A DNA stretch of 64,000 bases from Bradyrhizobium xenonodulans (GTDB lineage: Bacteria > Pseudomonadota > Alphaproteobacteria > Rhizobiales > Xanthobacteraceae). Positions 7,960 through 15,882 of the stretch are shown one piece after another. Each line of letters opens with the position of its first letter. The first letter of the stretch is position 1. The stretch is taken from assembly GCF_027594865.1 (NCBI RefSeq), contig NZ_CP089391.1:2076501-2140500 (forward strand). The letters run 5' to 3'. The notes under the pieces are model-generated. The model saw only the letters and a list, made by a program, of their open reading frames with translations, ran no database searches and had not been told where the DNA came from. A program made the position numbers and the translations under genes.

Positions 7960-9759
7960 ATGTCGAAAAACATGCTCAATGGCGCCCAGGTCATTGTCGA
8001 CTATCTGATCCAGGAAAAGGTGCCGCAGGTGTTCGGGCTCTGCGGCCACGGCAACATCCAGTTCATCGACGCGCTGTACGAACGCTCCCAGGAGATCAAG
8101 ACGATCTCCGTGCACCATGAGAGCGTCGCGGGCTTCATGGCCGACGTCTATTACCGCGTCTCGGGCCGGCCGACGGCGACCTTCACCTCGTGCGGGCCGG
8201 GCTCGGCGAATTTGCCGATCTCGCTCGCCAACGCCTTCCTCGACTCTGTGCCGTTCATGGCGATCACCGGCAACGTGCCGACCAGTCAGTTCAATCGCGG
8301 CGCGTTCCAGGAGATGTACCGGCACTATCAGGCGGACTTCCCGTCCACCGTGCGCACGATGTGCAAGAAGGTGTTTCAGCCGACACGCGGCGAAATGGTG
8401 CCGCTCGCAGTGCGGCAGGCCTGGAAGACCATGATCACGGGGCGGCCGGGCCCTGTCGTGGTCGACGTGCCTTTCGACGTCTTCATGGAATCGGCCGCGG
8501 AAGAAGCGCCGAAGGCGATCGAGTGGAGTGCCAACATCTCCAGCCGCTGCGGCGCCGATCCTGAAGGCGTCGAGAAGGCGGTCGACATGCTGCTCTCGGC
8601 GGAGCGGCCGGTGATGCTGGTCGGGCAGGGCGTGCGCTATGGCGGCGCGGCGGATGAATTGCGCAAGCTGGCCGAGCGGCTTCAGATTCCGGTTGCGGCA
8701 TCCGCTAGCGGTCTCGGCGCGATCGATGTCAATCACCCGCTCGCGCTCGGCCTCGTCGCGCGCGCCGGGCATTACCAGGCCAACCACGCGGCTCGCCAGG
8801 CCGACGTGCTGCTCGCGCTAGGGGTCCGCTTCGACGACCGCACCTCGAGCTCATGGATTCCCGGCTATTCCTTCACGATCCCGCCGACGCGGCTGATCCA
8901 CGTCGACATCGACCCTGAGGAGATCGGCCGCAACTACCCTGTCGCGCTCGGGCTGATGGCCGACGTGCGCACCTTCCTGCGCCAGGTCCATGCCGAGCTC
9001 GATCGCCGCGACAACCTCTTCAAGAAATCCGACGCGCGCAAGAGGTGGCTGGCGCAGATCGACGGCTATCGCAAGGAGTGGGACAAGTTCGTCGCGCCCG
9101 GCTTCTCCGACGACACCACGCCGATCAATCCGCAGCGCGCCGCCGCCGAGATCGACAAGGCTCTGCCCGAAGACGCGATCCTCGTCTCCGACATCGGCGT
9201 GCACCACAATTGGCTGCTCGGCTTCTGCAAGCCGAAGCGGCCGGATTCGCTCATCGGCTCGATGGGGTTCGGCCCGATGGGCTTTGGCGTCGCCGGCGTG
9301 ATGGGCGCGAAATTCGCCGCGCCTGACCGCCCCTGCGTGTCCGTGTGCGGCGACGGCGCGTTCTTCATGCACGCCAACGTGCTCGGCACGGCGGTCGAGT
9401 ACAATCTGCCCGTGGTTTGGGTGGTCTGGAACAACTACGCCTATGCCTCGATCCGCGGGCTTCAGCGCGGCTATCTCGGTGGGCGTGAGCTTGCGACCGA
9501 CTTCAAGCACCCTGAAACGGGCGAGCGCTACAATCCGGATTTCGCGGCGATGGCGCGTGCTTGCGGCGTCGAGGGCGTGCGTGTCGATCGCGCCGGCGAT
9601 CTCGGCGAAGCGATCCGCAAGGGCATCGCCGCCAACAGGCCCTATCTGATCGACGTGGACATTGCTGCCGACGTCAATCCGTCCGGCGCCGGTGTCTGGG
9701 AATTGCCGGGCCTCGGCCAGAGCAAGGCCGGTATCGGCACGCGCTTTCAGCCGGGCTGA
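7960..9759 (+). CDS. ThDP-dependent enzyme of the acetolactate synthase superfamily
   Basis: Thiamine-diphosphate enzyme, 599 residues, with the three-domain order of acetolactate synthase-like proteins. The N-terminal domain has the ThDP-activating Glu in HHESVAGF (E54) and the GPGSANL loop. A central nucleotide-binding-like domain follows. The C-terminal domain has the ThDP motif GDGAFFMHAN near 464 ending with VWNNYAY near 490. The start is ATG at 7960 behind AGAGGAGG. The neighbours (pseudo-SDR, cupin, IclR-type regulator, ABC importer) indicate a catabolic role rather than branched-chain amino acid synthesis, and no ilvN-like small subunit is present. Possible activities are a 2-oxoacid decarboxylase, carboligase or C-C hydrolase; the substrate cannot be named. 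Confidence 0.9.
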   Translation: MSKNMLNGAQVIVDYLIQEKVPQVFGLCGHGNIQFIDALYERSQEIKTISVHHESVAGFMADVYYRVSGRPTATFTSCGPGSANLPISLANAFLDSVPFMAITGNVPTSQFNRGAFQEMYRHYQADFPSTVRTMCKKVFQPTRGEMVPLAVRQAWKTMITGRPGPVVVDVPFDVFMESAAEEAPKAIEWSANISSRCGADPEGVEKAVDMLLSAERPVMLVGQGVRYGGAADELRKLAERLQIPVAASASGLGAIDVNHPLALGLVARAGHYQANHAARQADVLLALGVRFDDRTSSSWIPGYSFTIPPTRLIHVDIDPEEIGRNYPVALGLMADVRTFLRQVHAELDRRDNLFKKSDARKRWLAQIDGYRKEWDKFVAPGFSDDTTPINPQRAAAEIDKALPEDAILVSDIGVHHNWLLGFCKPKRPDSLIGSMGFGPMGFGVAGVMGAKFAAPDRPCVSVCGDGAFFMHANVLGTAVEYNLPVVWVVWNNYAYASIRGLQRGYLGGRELATDFKHPETGERYNPDFAAMARACGVEGVRVDRAGDLGEAIRKGIAANRPYLIDVDIAADVNPSGAGVWELPGLGQSKAGIGTRFQPG

Positions 9760-9798
9760 TCGCAGTCCGCAAATCACCAATCAGAAACATACCGGGAG

Positions 9799-10509
9799 AT
9801 GGCAATGACGCTCGCAGGCAAGAAGATCGTCGTGATCGGCGGCTCCTCAGGCATCGGCCTTGCCACCGCGGAACTTGCGAAGGGGCAGGGCGCGGAGGTC
9901 ATCATCGCCTCGCGTAGCGCAGCAAAGCTCGATCCCGTCGCGGAGCGGTTGAAAGTGACGGCAATCCCTGCGGACGTCACCAGCGACCAGAGCGTTGCCG
10001 AGCTGTTTCGCCGCACCGGCCCCGTCGATCATGTCGTGCTCACGGCAGCGCAGCTTCGCACCGGGCCGTTCAAGACGGTGCCGATGGACGACGTGCGCAC
10101 CACAATGGAAGGAAAATTCTGGGGCGCCTGGCGTGTCGCGCGCGTAGCCGAGATCCGGCCGGGTGGTTCGCTGACGCTCGTGACCGGTTTCCTCAGCGTC
10201 CGGCCGCGGCCGAACTCGGCGATCATCAGCGCGGCCAACGGCGCGCTGGAATCGCTCGCCCGTGCGCTCGCGCTGGAGCTTGCGCCGGTGCGGGTCAACG
10301 CGGTGTCGCCCGGCGTGATCGACACGCCGATCCGGGCCGCGATGCCGGAAGCGGCACGGAAGGAAATGCTAGCGAAGGCGGCGGCTGCGCTGCCGGTCGG
10401 CCGCGTCGGCATGGCCGAAGACATCGCCCGGCAGATCGCGAGCTTCATGGCGAACGGTTTTGCCACGGGCTCGATCGTTTATATCGACGGCGGAGCGTTG
10501 GTGAATTAG
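9799..10509 (+). CDS. SDR family protein lacking the catalytic Tyr-Lys pair
   Basis: Short-chain dehydrogenase/reductase fold, 236 residues. The cofactor motif GGSSGIG is intact near residue 14 and Arg39 in ASRSAAK suggests NADP preference. Where classical SDRs have YxxxK, this protein reads I143-S-A-A-N147, so both catalytic residues are replaced. The preceding segment (LVTGFLSVRP) also lacks the usual Ser. The C-terminal SPGVIDTPI and IVYIDGGA motifs are kept. The start is ATG at 9799 (an in-frame ATG at 9805 is also possible), 39 bases after the ThDP-enzyme gene and 11 bases before the cupin gene. It may bind nucleotide without classical redox chemistry, or use other residues. Confidence 0.88.
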   Translation: MAMTLAGKKIVVIGGSSGIGLATAELAKGQGAEVIIASRSAAKLDPVAERLKVTAIPADVTSDQSVAELFRRTGPVDHVVLTAAQLRTGPFKTVPMDDVRTTMEGKFWGAWRVARVAEIRPGGSLTLVTGFLSVRPRPNSAIISAANGALESLARALALELAPVRVNAVSPGVIDTPIRAAMPEAARKEMLAKAAAALPVGRVGMAEDIARQIASFMANGFATGSIVYIDGGALVN

Positions 10510-10520
10510 GGAGAACGACC

Positions 10521-10904
10521 ATGGCCGAGGAGACTGGCGGCGCCTTCATTCGCAACATTGCCGAGGTGCCCTGGCGCGAATTCCCCAACCATTTCGGCGG
10601 TGCGCTGTCGAAGCCGCTGGTGATGCCGGAGACCGCGGGCTCGCGCCGCATCGACTACCGCATCTCGATGTACCAGCCGATGGCCTACGTCGCGCGGCAT
10701 CACCACAAGGTGCAGGAGCAGGTCTATCACGTGCTCGACGGCGAGGGACTGATGGAGATCGCGGGCAAGAACCATGTCGTGCGCAAGCACGACGTGATCT
10801 TCCTGCCGCCCGGCGTCGAGCACGCGATCTCGAATTCCGGCCTCACCGATCTCGTCTTCCTGGTGGTGACGTCGCCGGTGACGGACGACGACAAGCCGGT
10901 GTGA
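10521..10904 (+). CDS. Cupin domain protein
   Basis: Small single-domain cupin, 127 residues. The metal-binding motif 1 is visible as HHHKVQEQVYHVLDGEG and motif 2 as LPPGVEHAISN, giving His/Gln/Glu/His-type ligands expected of a mononuclear metal site. It is the last gene of the ThDP-enzyme / pseudo-SDR operon and starts at ATG 10521, 11 bases after the previous stop, preceded by AGGGAGAA. A role in isomerisation, dioxygenation or hydrolysis of a pathway intermediate is plausible, but small cupins are too versatile to assign. The gene ends two bases before the convergent transglycosylase stop. Confidence 0.88.
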   Translation: MAEETGGAFIRNIAEVPWREFPNHFGGALSKPLVMPETAGSRRIDYRISMYQPMAYVARHHHKVQEQVYHVLDGEGLMEIAGKNHVVRKHDVIFLPPGVEHAISNSGLTDLVFLVVTSPVTDDDKPV

Positions 10905-10905
10905 G

Positions 10906-11868
10906 CTAACCGGCGGAACGTTCGCGCGCTGCGATGCGGATGGCGCGCATCTTCGCGCTCTTCCCGGCCGCGCGCGCCGCGATCATGCTGCGCGCCTTGC
11001 CGTGGGCTGAAGCGTTCTTCCGCAGCAGGGACGCGAACCGTTTGCGCGCGCGGTTGGCCGAGAGTCGTGTGGCCAGTTGCTCGGCCTTGCGCATGATGGT
11101 GGTGACCGAGGACGTCAGGTTCACCGGAACCCAGGCGACGTCTTTCGTCTTGGACAGGCTGCCGATGCCTTCGCATGGGGCTTCGCGCGGCAGGTCGATC
11201 CGGATCGCGAGGGCCTCCGCGCGCTCGGTCCAGTCTTCCGCCTTGGTGCCGGTGATGATGCGGACATAGTCGCGCGTCTCGCGCGGCAGTTCGCTCTCCC
11301 TGGCGAGCCATTTCTGGATGCGGCCGGGGCCGGCGTTATAGGCGGCTGCGGCAAGGCCGAGATTTCCGAAATCGTCGCGCAGCTTACGCAGGAATTTGGC
11401 CGATGCCGGCAGCGCCTTCATCGGATCGAACGGATCATCGAGCCCGACCTCGGCGGCCGTCTCCGGCATGAACTGCGCAACGCCTTGCGCGCCGGCCTGG
11501 CTCACCTCGTTGGACTTGAAGCGGCTCTCCTGCCAGATCAGGCGCGCAAAGAACGGCACCGGAATGCCGCTCGTCTCGGCAGCTTCCCGAAGCGCGTGAC
11601 AGAATTGCTCGGTCGGCGATCTCTGCACCTGCGCGACCGGCTGAGGCTCTTGCGGCGGTTCGATCACCGGTTCATAGGCGGCGCGCGCATTGGCGAGCTC
11701 GATGGCCTGAACGCTTGCGAGGAAGAGTTCGACCAGGGGAACCAGTGGCGAGGCTTGCGTGTTTTGAAGAGTGGCACGATCGAAATTTGATGTTTGCCGG
11801 GACGCCGACAGATCGAGGTCGCACATCAGAATCAAGAACGCGGCGCAAGCCGCGACGACAAATCGCAT
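10906..11868 (-). CDS. Secreted lytic transglycosylase (SLT domain)
   Basis: Periplasmic murein-degrading enzyme, 320 residues. The signal peptide is MRFVVAACAAFLILMCDLDLSA. A Pro/Gln-rich linker is followed by an SLT domain at about residues 95-215, with the catalytic Glu in ARLIWQESRF, then GAQGVAQFMPETA and AAAYNAGPGRIQKWL, the hallmarks of family 1 transglycosylases. A basic C-terminal tail rich in Arg, Lys and Ala may bind polyanions or the cell wall. The ATG at 11868 starts a good signal peptide, whereas the longer ORF to 12012 places an implausible leader before it. It diverges from the L,D-transpeptidase gene, another cell-wall enzyme. Confidence 0.93.
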   Translation of the reverse strand: MRFVVAACAAFLILMCDLDLSASRQTSNFDRATLQNTQASPLVPLVELFLASVQAIELANARAAYEPVIEPPQEPQPVAQVQRSPTEQFCHALREAAETSGIPVPFFARLIWQESRFKSNEVSQAGAQGVAQFMPETAAEVGLDDPFDPMKALPASAKFLRKLRDDFGNLGLAAAAYNAGPGRIQKWLARESELPRETRDYVRIITGTKAEDWTERAEALAIRIDLPREAPCEGIGSLSKTKDVAWVPVNLTSSVTTIMRKAEQLATRLSANRARKRFASLLRKNASAHGKARSMIAARAAGKSAKMRAIRIAARERSAG

Positions 11869-12048
11869 TGCGTGGACAACCTCGAACTGTGGGATGAACG
11901 GCCGGCGTTGCGCCGGTGACAAGAAGCTCTTAACCGTCCGATTGCGGCAAAGCTGCGGTCTCGCCGGTTCCGTCGGTGTTACTACGGTGTTCCCGAAGAG
12001 GAGGTTCCGCAATCCTGCGGATCATCTACGGATTGGGACGAAGCGATC

Positions 12049-13080
12049 ATGATGCGATGGATACTTGGCGCGGTAATGTCGCTGTGGTTCATCTGCCCGG
12101 CGCCCGCAGCAAACCTCGATGCGGCAGTGGTGAATGATGCAGTGCGTCCCGCAAAGCAACCTTCGTCCGACAAGCTCAACGCATCGGTGGTGAAGCTTCA
12201 AATTCTGCTCGACCGTGCGCAGTTCTCACCCGGCGAGATCGACGGCAAGCTCGGTGAGAACGCGCAGAAGGCGCTGAAGGCATTTGCCGGGCAGAACAGC
12301 ATTTCATCCGACAAGACAATAGCGCCCGAGCTCTGGGACAAGCTGACGGCAGCGAGCGAGGGTCCCGTCATCGTCGACTACAAGATCGCCGACGCCGACG
12401 TGAAGGGACCATTCCTGAAGGAGCTGCCGGCCAGGCTCGACGACATGAAATCGCTGAAGGCGCTGAGCTACACCAGTCCTCTCGAGGGGCTCGCCGAGAA
12501 ATTCCACATGAGTGCGGATCTGCTCAGGACGCTCAACCCGGGCAGGGCGTTCGACAAGGCCGGCGAGACGATCGTCGTGGCAAACGTGCCGGCCCGGCGA
12601 GAGCTGCCGCGCATTGCGCGGCTCGAGATCGACAAGAAGAATGGCGCACTGAAGGCTTTCGACGGGAGTGGTGCTCTGCTCGCGTTCTATCCGGCATCGA
12701 TCGGCAGTCCGGATCGTCCGACGCCGAGCGGCACGCTCAAGGTCACCAGCACGAACGAGAAGCCGACCTATCACTACAATCCCGATTACAAGTTCAGCAG
12801 CGTCAAATCGAAACAGGCGTTCGATATCCAGCCGGGCCCGAACAATCCTGTCGGAGCGTACTGGATCGGCCTGTCCGCGCCGGGCTACGGCATTCATGGA
12901 ACGGCGGAGCCCGACAGGGTCAGCAAATCCGCCTCTCACGGCTGCGTCAGGCTCACCAATTGGGACGCTCGTACGCTCGGGGACAACGTCAAGCGCGGCA
13001 CGCCTGTCGTCTTCCTCGATGCGCCGACGGAGTCCTCGTCGAAACAGGTGAAGCCGGCCGCGACGCGCGCCGCGAACTAA
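12049..13080 (+). CDS. L,D-transpeptidase with peptidoglycan-binding domain
   Basis: Cell-wall enzyme that makes L,D crosslinks or attaches proteins to peptidoglycan, 343 residues. A signal peptide (about residues 1-21, ending PAPAANL) is followed by a peptidoglycan-binding-like domain (VVKLQILLDRAQFSPGEIDG), a LysM-like segment (LAEKFHMSADLLRTLNPG) and a YkuD catalytic domain. The active-site motif reads GIHGT ... SHGCVRLTNWD, with the catalytic Cys in HGCVR. Two ATG codons in tandem (12049, 12052) could serve as start. Its divergent neighbour is a lytic transglycosylase, consistent with a wall-remodelling pair. Confidence 0.95.
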   Translation: MMRWILGAVMSLWFICPAPAANLDAAVVNDAVRPAKQPSSDKLNASVVKLQILLDRAQFSPGEIDGKLGENAQKALKAFAGQNSISSDKTIAPELWDKLTAASEGPVIVDYKIADADVKGPFLKELPARLDDMKSLKALSYTSPLEGLAEKFHMSADLLRTLNPGRAFDKAGETIVVANVPARRELPRIARLEIDKKNGALKAFDGSGALLAFYPASIGSPDRPTPSGTLKVTSTNEKPTYHYNPDYKFSSVKSKQAFDIQPGPNNPVGAYWIGLSAPGYGIHGTAEPDRVSKSASHGCVRLTNWDARTLGDNVKRGTPVVFLDAPTESSSKQVKPAATRAAN

Positions 13081-13088
13081 GTTCTGAA

Positions 13089-13370
13089 TTAGTCTTTGGG
13101 AAAGTCCTTGCGCATCGCGATCTCGGCGGCATCGCCGGGCGACAGCACGGTCTGGTCGAACGCCGCTTGCGGCCTCGTCATGATGTCGTAGAGCGAGATG
13201 CCCTTGATGGGTTTGCCCATGAGCTCGCGGACGCAGTCGGCGAGCGTGCCGTTGTAGACGAGATAGGGCGGACCTCTGTGCTTCTGCCTCTCGCCCTTCA
13301 GCGACGGCCACTTCTTCAGTTCGGCCGGCGCGTCATAGGCGATCGGCGATCCCTCTTTGAACATGCGCAT
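13089..13370 (-). CDS. Hypothetical protein (93 aa)
   Basis: Small protein without recognised domain, start ATG at 13370 (second ATG two codons on). It is rich in charged residues, has no signal peptide or membrane segment, and contains a single Cys in GTLADCVRELMGKPIKG. Codon use looks like genuine coding sequence and the gene fills the gap between two convergent/tandem genes neatly. Function unknown. Confidence 0.55.
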   Translation of the reverse strand: MRMFKEGSPIAYDAPAELKKWPSLKGERQKHRGPPYLVYNGTLADCVRELMGKPIKGISLYDIMTRPQAAFDQTVLSPGDAAEIAMRKDFPKD

Positions 13371-13443
13371 GGCCTCAGGCAGCGTGAAATGCCTGAAAAT
13401 CCTAAGCCTGCCGGGTAAACGCTTGTTAAAGAATTAGTTCAAA

Positions 13444-14301
13444 TCAGGCGGCAACGAAGACGAGCAGGGTGCCGTTGGCCTTGGCCGGCGGCACGCAGAT
13501 CGCAGCACCGCTGCGCGCCGCTGCCGAACCCAGCGCCTTCTCGGTCGCCGCAAGATCGCCGCTGACGAGAACCAGCGCCGCGCCGCCACGCTCGGAGAGA
13601 CCTGCAAGCGAGACGCCGGGATAGCGTTTGCCGAGCTGGTCCAGCGTCAGATAGACGAAGTCGGCACGATCGCCGCCGGAGGGCACGGTCACCGCGCCGT
13701 CGTTCTCAGTCTTCGGTTCGCGGTCGATCAGCCGGCCCAGATGCGCAGCTTCCTTCGCGGGCTCGGGCGTTGCGATCAATGTCTGCTTGATGCGCTTCGC
13801 CGCATTGGCATGCGTCATCAGCTCGGGGATCCACACGGTCTCGCGGGTCTTGTGCTGGCAGGCGAAGATGCGCACGCCGCCGGGCGCTTCCGCGGTCGGC
13901 CACATGAAGGTGCGGAATTTTGCGGCCGAGACCGTGCCATCGGGCAGCGTCACCGGCCGCTCGAAATCGGTCGGACCGATCGGTATCAAGCCCCGTGCGC
14001 GGATCTCCTCCGCGCCCGCGGCGGAATCGACTGCGGTGAAGGCGATACGCTCGATGCCTTCGCCACGCTTGTCGAGGAAGGCGCGCGCCGGTGCATTGGC
14101 CTCGGTTGGGGCGAGCACGCCGAGCAGCTCCATATAGTCGGGGTCGAACATGATGGTGTAGTTGCCGGTGCCCATATGCGCGCTGTGGGTGCCGCGCGGG
14201 GAGATGGTGAAGCCGAGCTGCCGGTAATTCTCGGCGGCCTTGTCGAGATCCTGAACCATGACCACGGCGTGGTCGATACCGATGACGTTCTTGAGGGCCA
14301 C
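13444..14301 (-). CDS. VOC family (glyoxalase-like domain) protein
   Basis: Vicinal-oxygen-chelate superfamily protein, 285 residues. The N-terminal module begins NVIGIDHAVVMVQDLDKAAENYRQLGF, a classic VOC beta-alpha-beta start with a potential metal-ligand His. The middle has GIERIAFTAVD and a long glyoxalase-like insertion as in the Glyoxalase_3 family. A weaker second module follows at the C-terminus. A GTG start at 14301 is preferred because GGGGAAG precedes it and the IDHAVV core then begins promptly; the ATG at 14343 adds a weak leader. Substrate unknown. It is downstream of puuD on the same strand, separated by 156 bases, so functional linkage is uncertain. Confidence 0.85.
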   Translation of the reverse strand: MALKNVIGIDHAVVMVQDLDKAAENYRQLGFTISPRGTHSAHMGTGNYTIMFDPDYMELLGVLAPTEANAPARAFLDKRGEGIERIAFTAVDSAAGAEEIRARGLIPIGPTDFERPVTLPDGTVSAAKFRTFMWPTAEAPGGVRIFACQHKTRETVWIPELMTHANAAKRIKQTLIATPEPAKEAAHLGRLIDREPKTENDGAVTVPSGGDRADFVYLTLDQLGKRYPGVSLAGLSERGGAALVLVSGDLAATEKALGSAAARSGAAICVPPAKANGTLLVFVAA

Positions 14302-14457
14302 TTTTCTTCCCCGCAACAATTGCAAACTGACTTCAGGCCGCATGAGCGGCCGCCGGTCCTGTCTACGCCGGATAGGCGATCAAGTCATTTTCAAATCAGC
14401 GGGAGAGGCGGAATTTCGTTCCGCGAAACGCGGCATCGACGCATGAGAGGCGATGGC

Positions 14458-15648
14458 TCAGCGCGCCTGCTCGATATAGGCGGCGAGGATGGCGCGCTCT
14501 TCGCTGGTCATGTCGGTGATGTTGCCGGGCGGCATCGCATTGGACCAGGCCGCGACGCGGCCGATCAGGCGGATGTTGCGATGGATGTGCTCGGGCGCAT
14601 CGAGGAGGATGCCTTTCGGTGCGGTCACGATGCCGGCCCAGACCGGTTCAGTCGCGTGGCACATGCTGCAGCGGGACATCACGATCTCCTCGACGTTGGC
14701 GAGCGTCGGCTGCGCCGACAGGGCGCTGGTCCTGGCCTCGCGCGGGCCTGCTGCGGAGAGAAAGAGGATCGCGATCACGCCGACCGCTGCCACGCCCCAC
14801 ACCCACCACGGCGATTTGCGCCCGGCATGGCGCGCATTGAAGAAGTGGCGAATCACGGGGCCGAGCGCCAGAATGATCGCGACGATGATCCAGTTGAAGC
14901 GCGTGGCGTAGAGCAGGGGGTAGTGGTTGCTGATCATCAGCACGACGACCGGCAAGGTCAGGTAGTTGTTGTGGACCGAGCGCTCCTTGCTGGCTTTGCC
15001 GAGTTTGGGATCGGGCGCTTGGCCCGCGATCAGGGCGGCCACGATTGTCTTCTGGTTCGGGATGATCAGCGCGAACACGTTGGCCACCATGATGGTGCCG
15101 ATGATCGCGCCGATCTGGTTGAAGGCGCCGCGGCCGCTCAGCACATGGGTGAAGGCGTAGGTCAGCGCGACCAGGAACAGATAGCCGCCGATGGCAAAGG
15201 GCAGCTCGCGTTGCGCGAGCCCGGTGCGGCAGGCGGCCTCATAGAGCAACCACGCCAGCGCAAGGCTGAAGAAGCTGAACAGTCCGGCCTGGAATGGCGT
15301 GAGGTCGAGGATCGACTTGTCGACCAGGAACAAATCGGCCTCGAGATAATACACCACCACCATCAGCGCGAAGCCGGACAGCCAGGTGGTGTAGGCCTCC
15401 CATTTGAACCAGGTCAGCTCATCCGGCATCTGGCTGGGGGCGACCAAATATTTCATGATCCGGTAGAAGCCGCCGCCATGGACCTGCCAGGCCTCGCCCT
15501 GCACGCCATCGGGCAGGTCACGCCGCGGCTTCAGGCTGAGGTCGAGGGCGATGAAATAAAACGAGCTACCGATCCAGGCGATCGCGGCGACCACATGCAG
15601 CCAGCGCAGCAGCAGGCTCGCCCATTCCGATATGATGGATCCCCACAT
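14458..15648 (-). CDS. puuD: Urate hydroxylase PuuD (membrane protein with cytochrome c domain)
   Basis: Membrane-bound factor-independent urate hydroxylase of the PuuD family, which converts urate to 5-hydroxyisourate during purine catabolism. The 396 residues include eight or nine hydrophobic segments in the first 300, with conserved GGGFYRIMKY and HNNYLTLPVV regions. A C-terminal cytochrome c-like domain follows, with the haem motif CSMCH and a distal Met in MPPGNIT. The start is ATG at 15648 with GGGGTG upstream. No hiuH, uraD or allantoinase gene is nearby, so the rest of the ureide pathway must be elsewhere. The family assignment rests on the permease-like fold plus cytochrome architecture, which is distinctive. 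Confidence 0.9.
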   Translation of the reverse strand: MWGSIISEWASLLLRWLHVVAAIAWIGSSFYFIALDLSLKPRRDLPDGVQGEAWQVHGGGFYRIMKYLVAPSQMPDELTWFKWEAYTTWLSGFALMVVVYYLEADLFLVDKSILDLTPFQAGLFSFFSLALAWLLYEAACRTGLAQRELPFAIGGYLFLVALTYAFTHVLSGRGAFNQIGAIIGTIMVANVFALIIPNQKTIVAALIAGQAPDPKLGKASKERSVHNNYLTLPVVVLMISNHYPLLYATRFNWIIVAIILALGPVIRHFFNARHAGRKSPWWVWGVAAVGVIAILFLSAAGPREARTSALSAQPTLANVEEIVMSRCSMCHATEPVWAGIVTAPKGILLDAPEHIHRNIRLIGRVAAWSNAMPPGNITDMTSEERAILAAYIEQAR

Positions 15649-15882
15649 GATCACCCCATCATTGCGACAGAAATGCCGCAGCTTTGATGACCGCAACCGG
15701 CGGCCCAGCCCTTACAATGTGTCGCACCGATCTGCCCCATTTTCCAGTACGATGGGCTGCGGCTGATGCACATCGTGCGGGCATGAGCTGACGTGGGATT
15801 CGGCAGGCGATTTGCCTTTTGCAGAACGTCTGTGGTCAATCGGCGTTGCCGCCTGAGACGTGCAGGCCGGGAGGAAGACGAC

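Noticed and set aside
7960..9759. Calling the ThDP enzyme ilvB (acetolactate synthase large subunit)
   Set aside because: No ilvN-like subunit follows and the neighbourhood is catabolic (IclR-type regulator, ABC importer, cupin).
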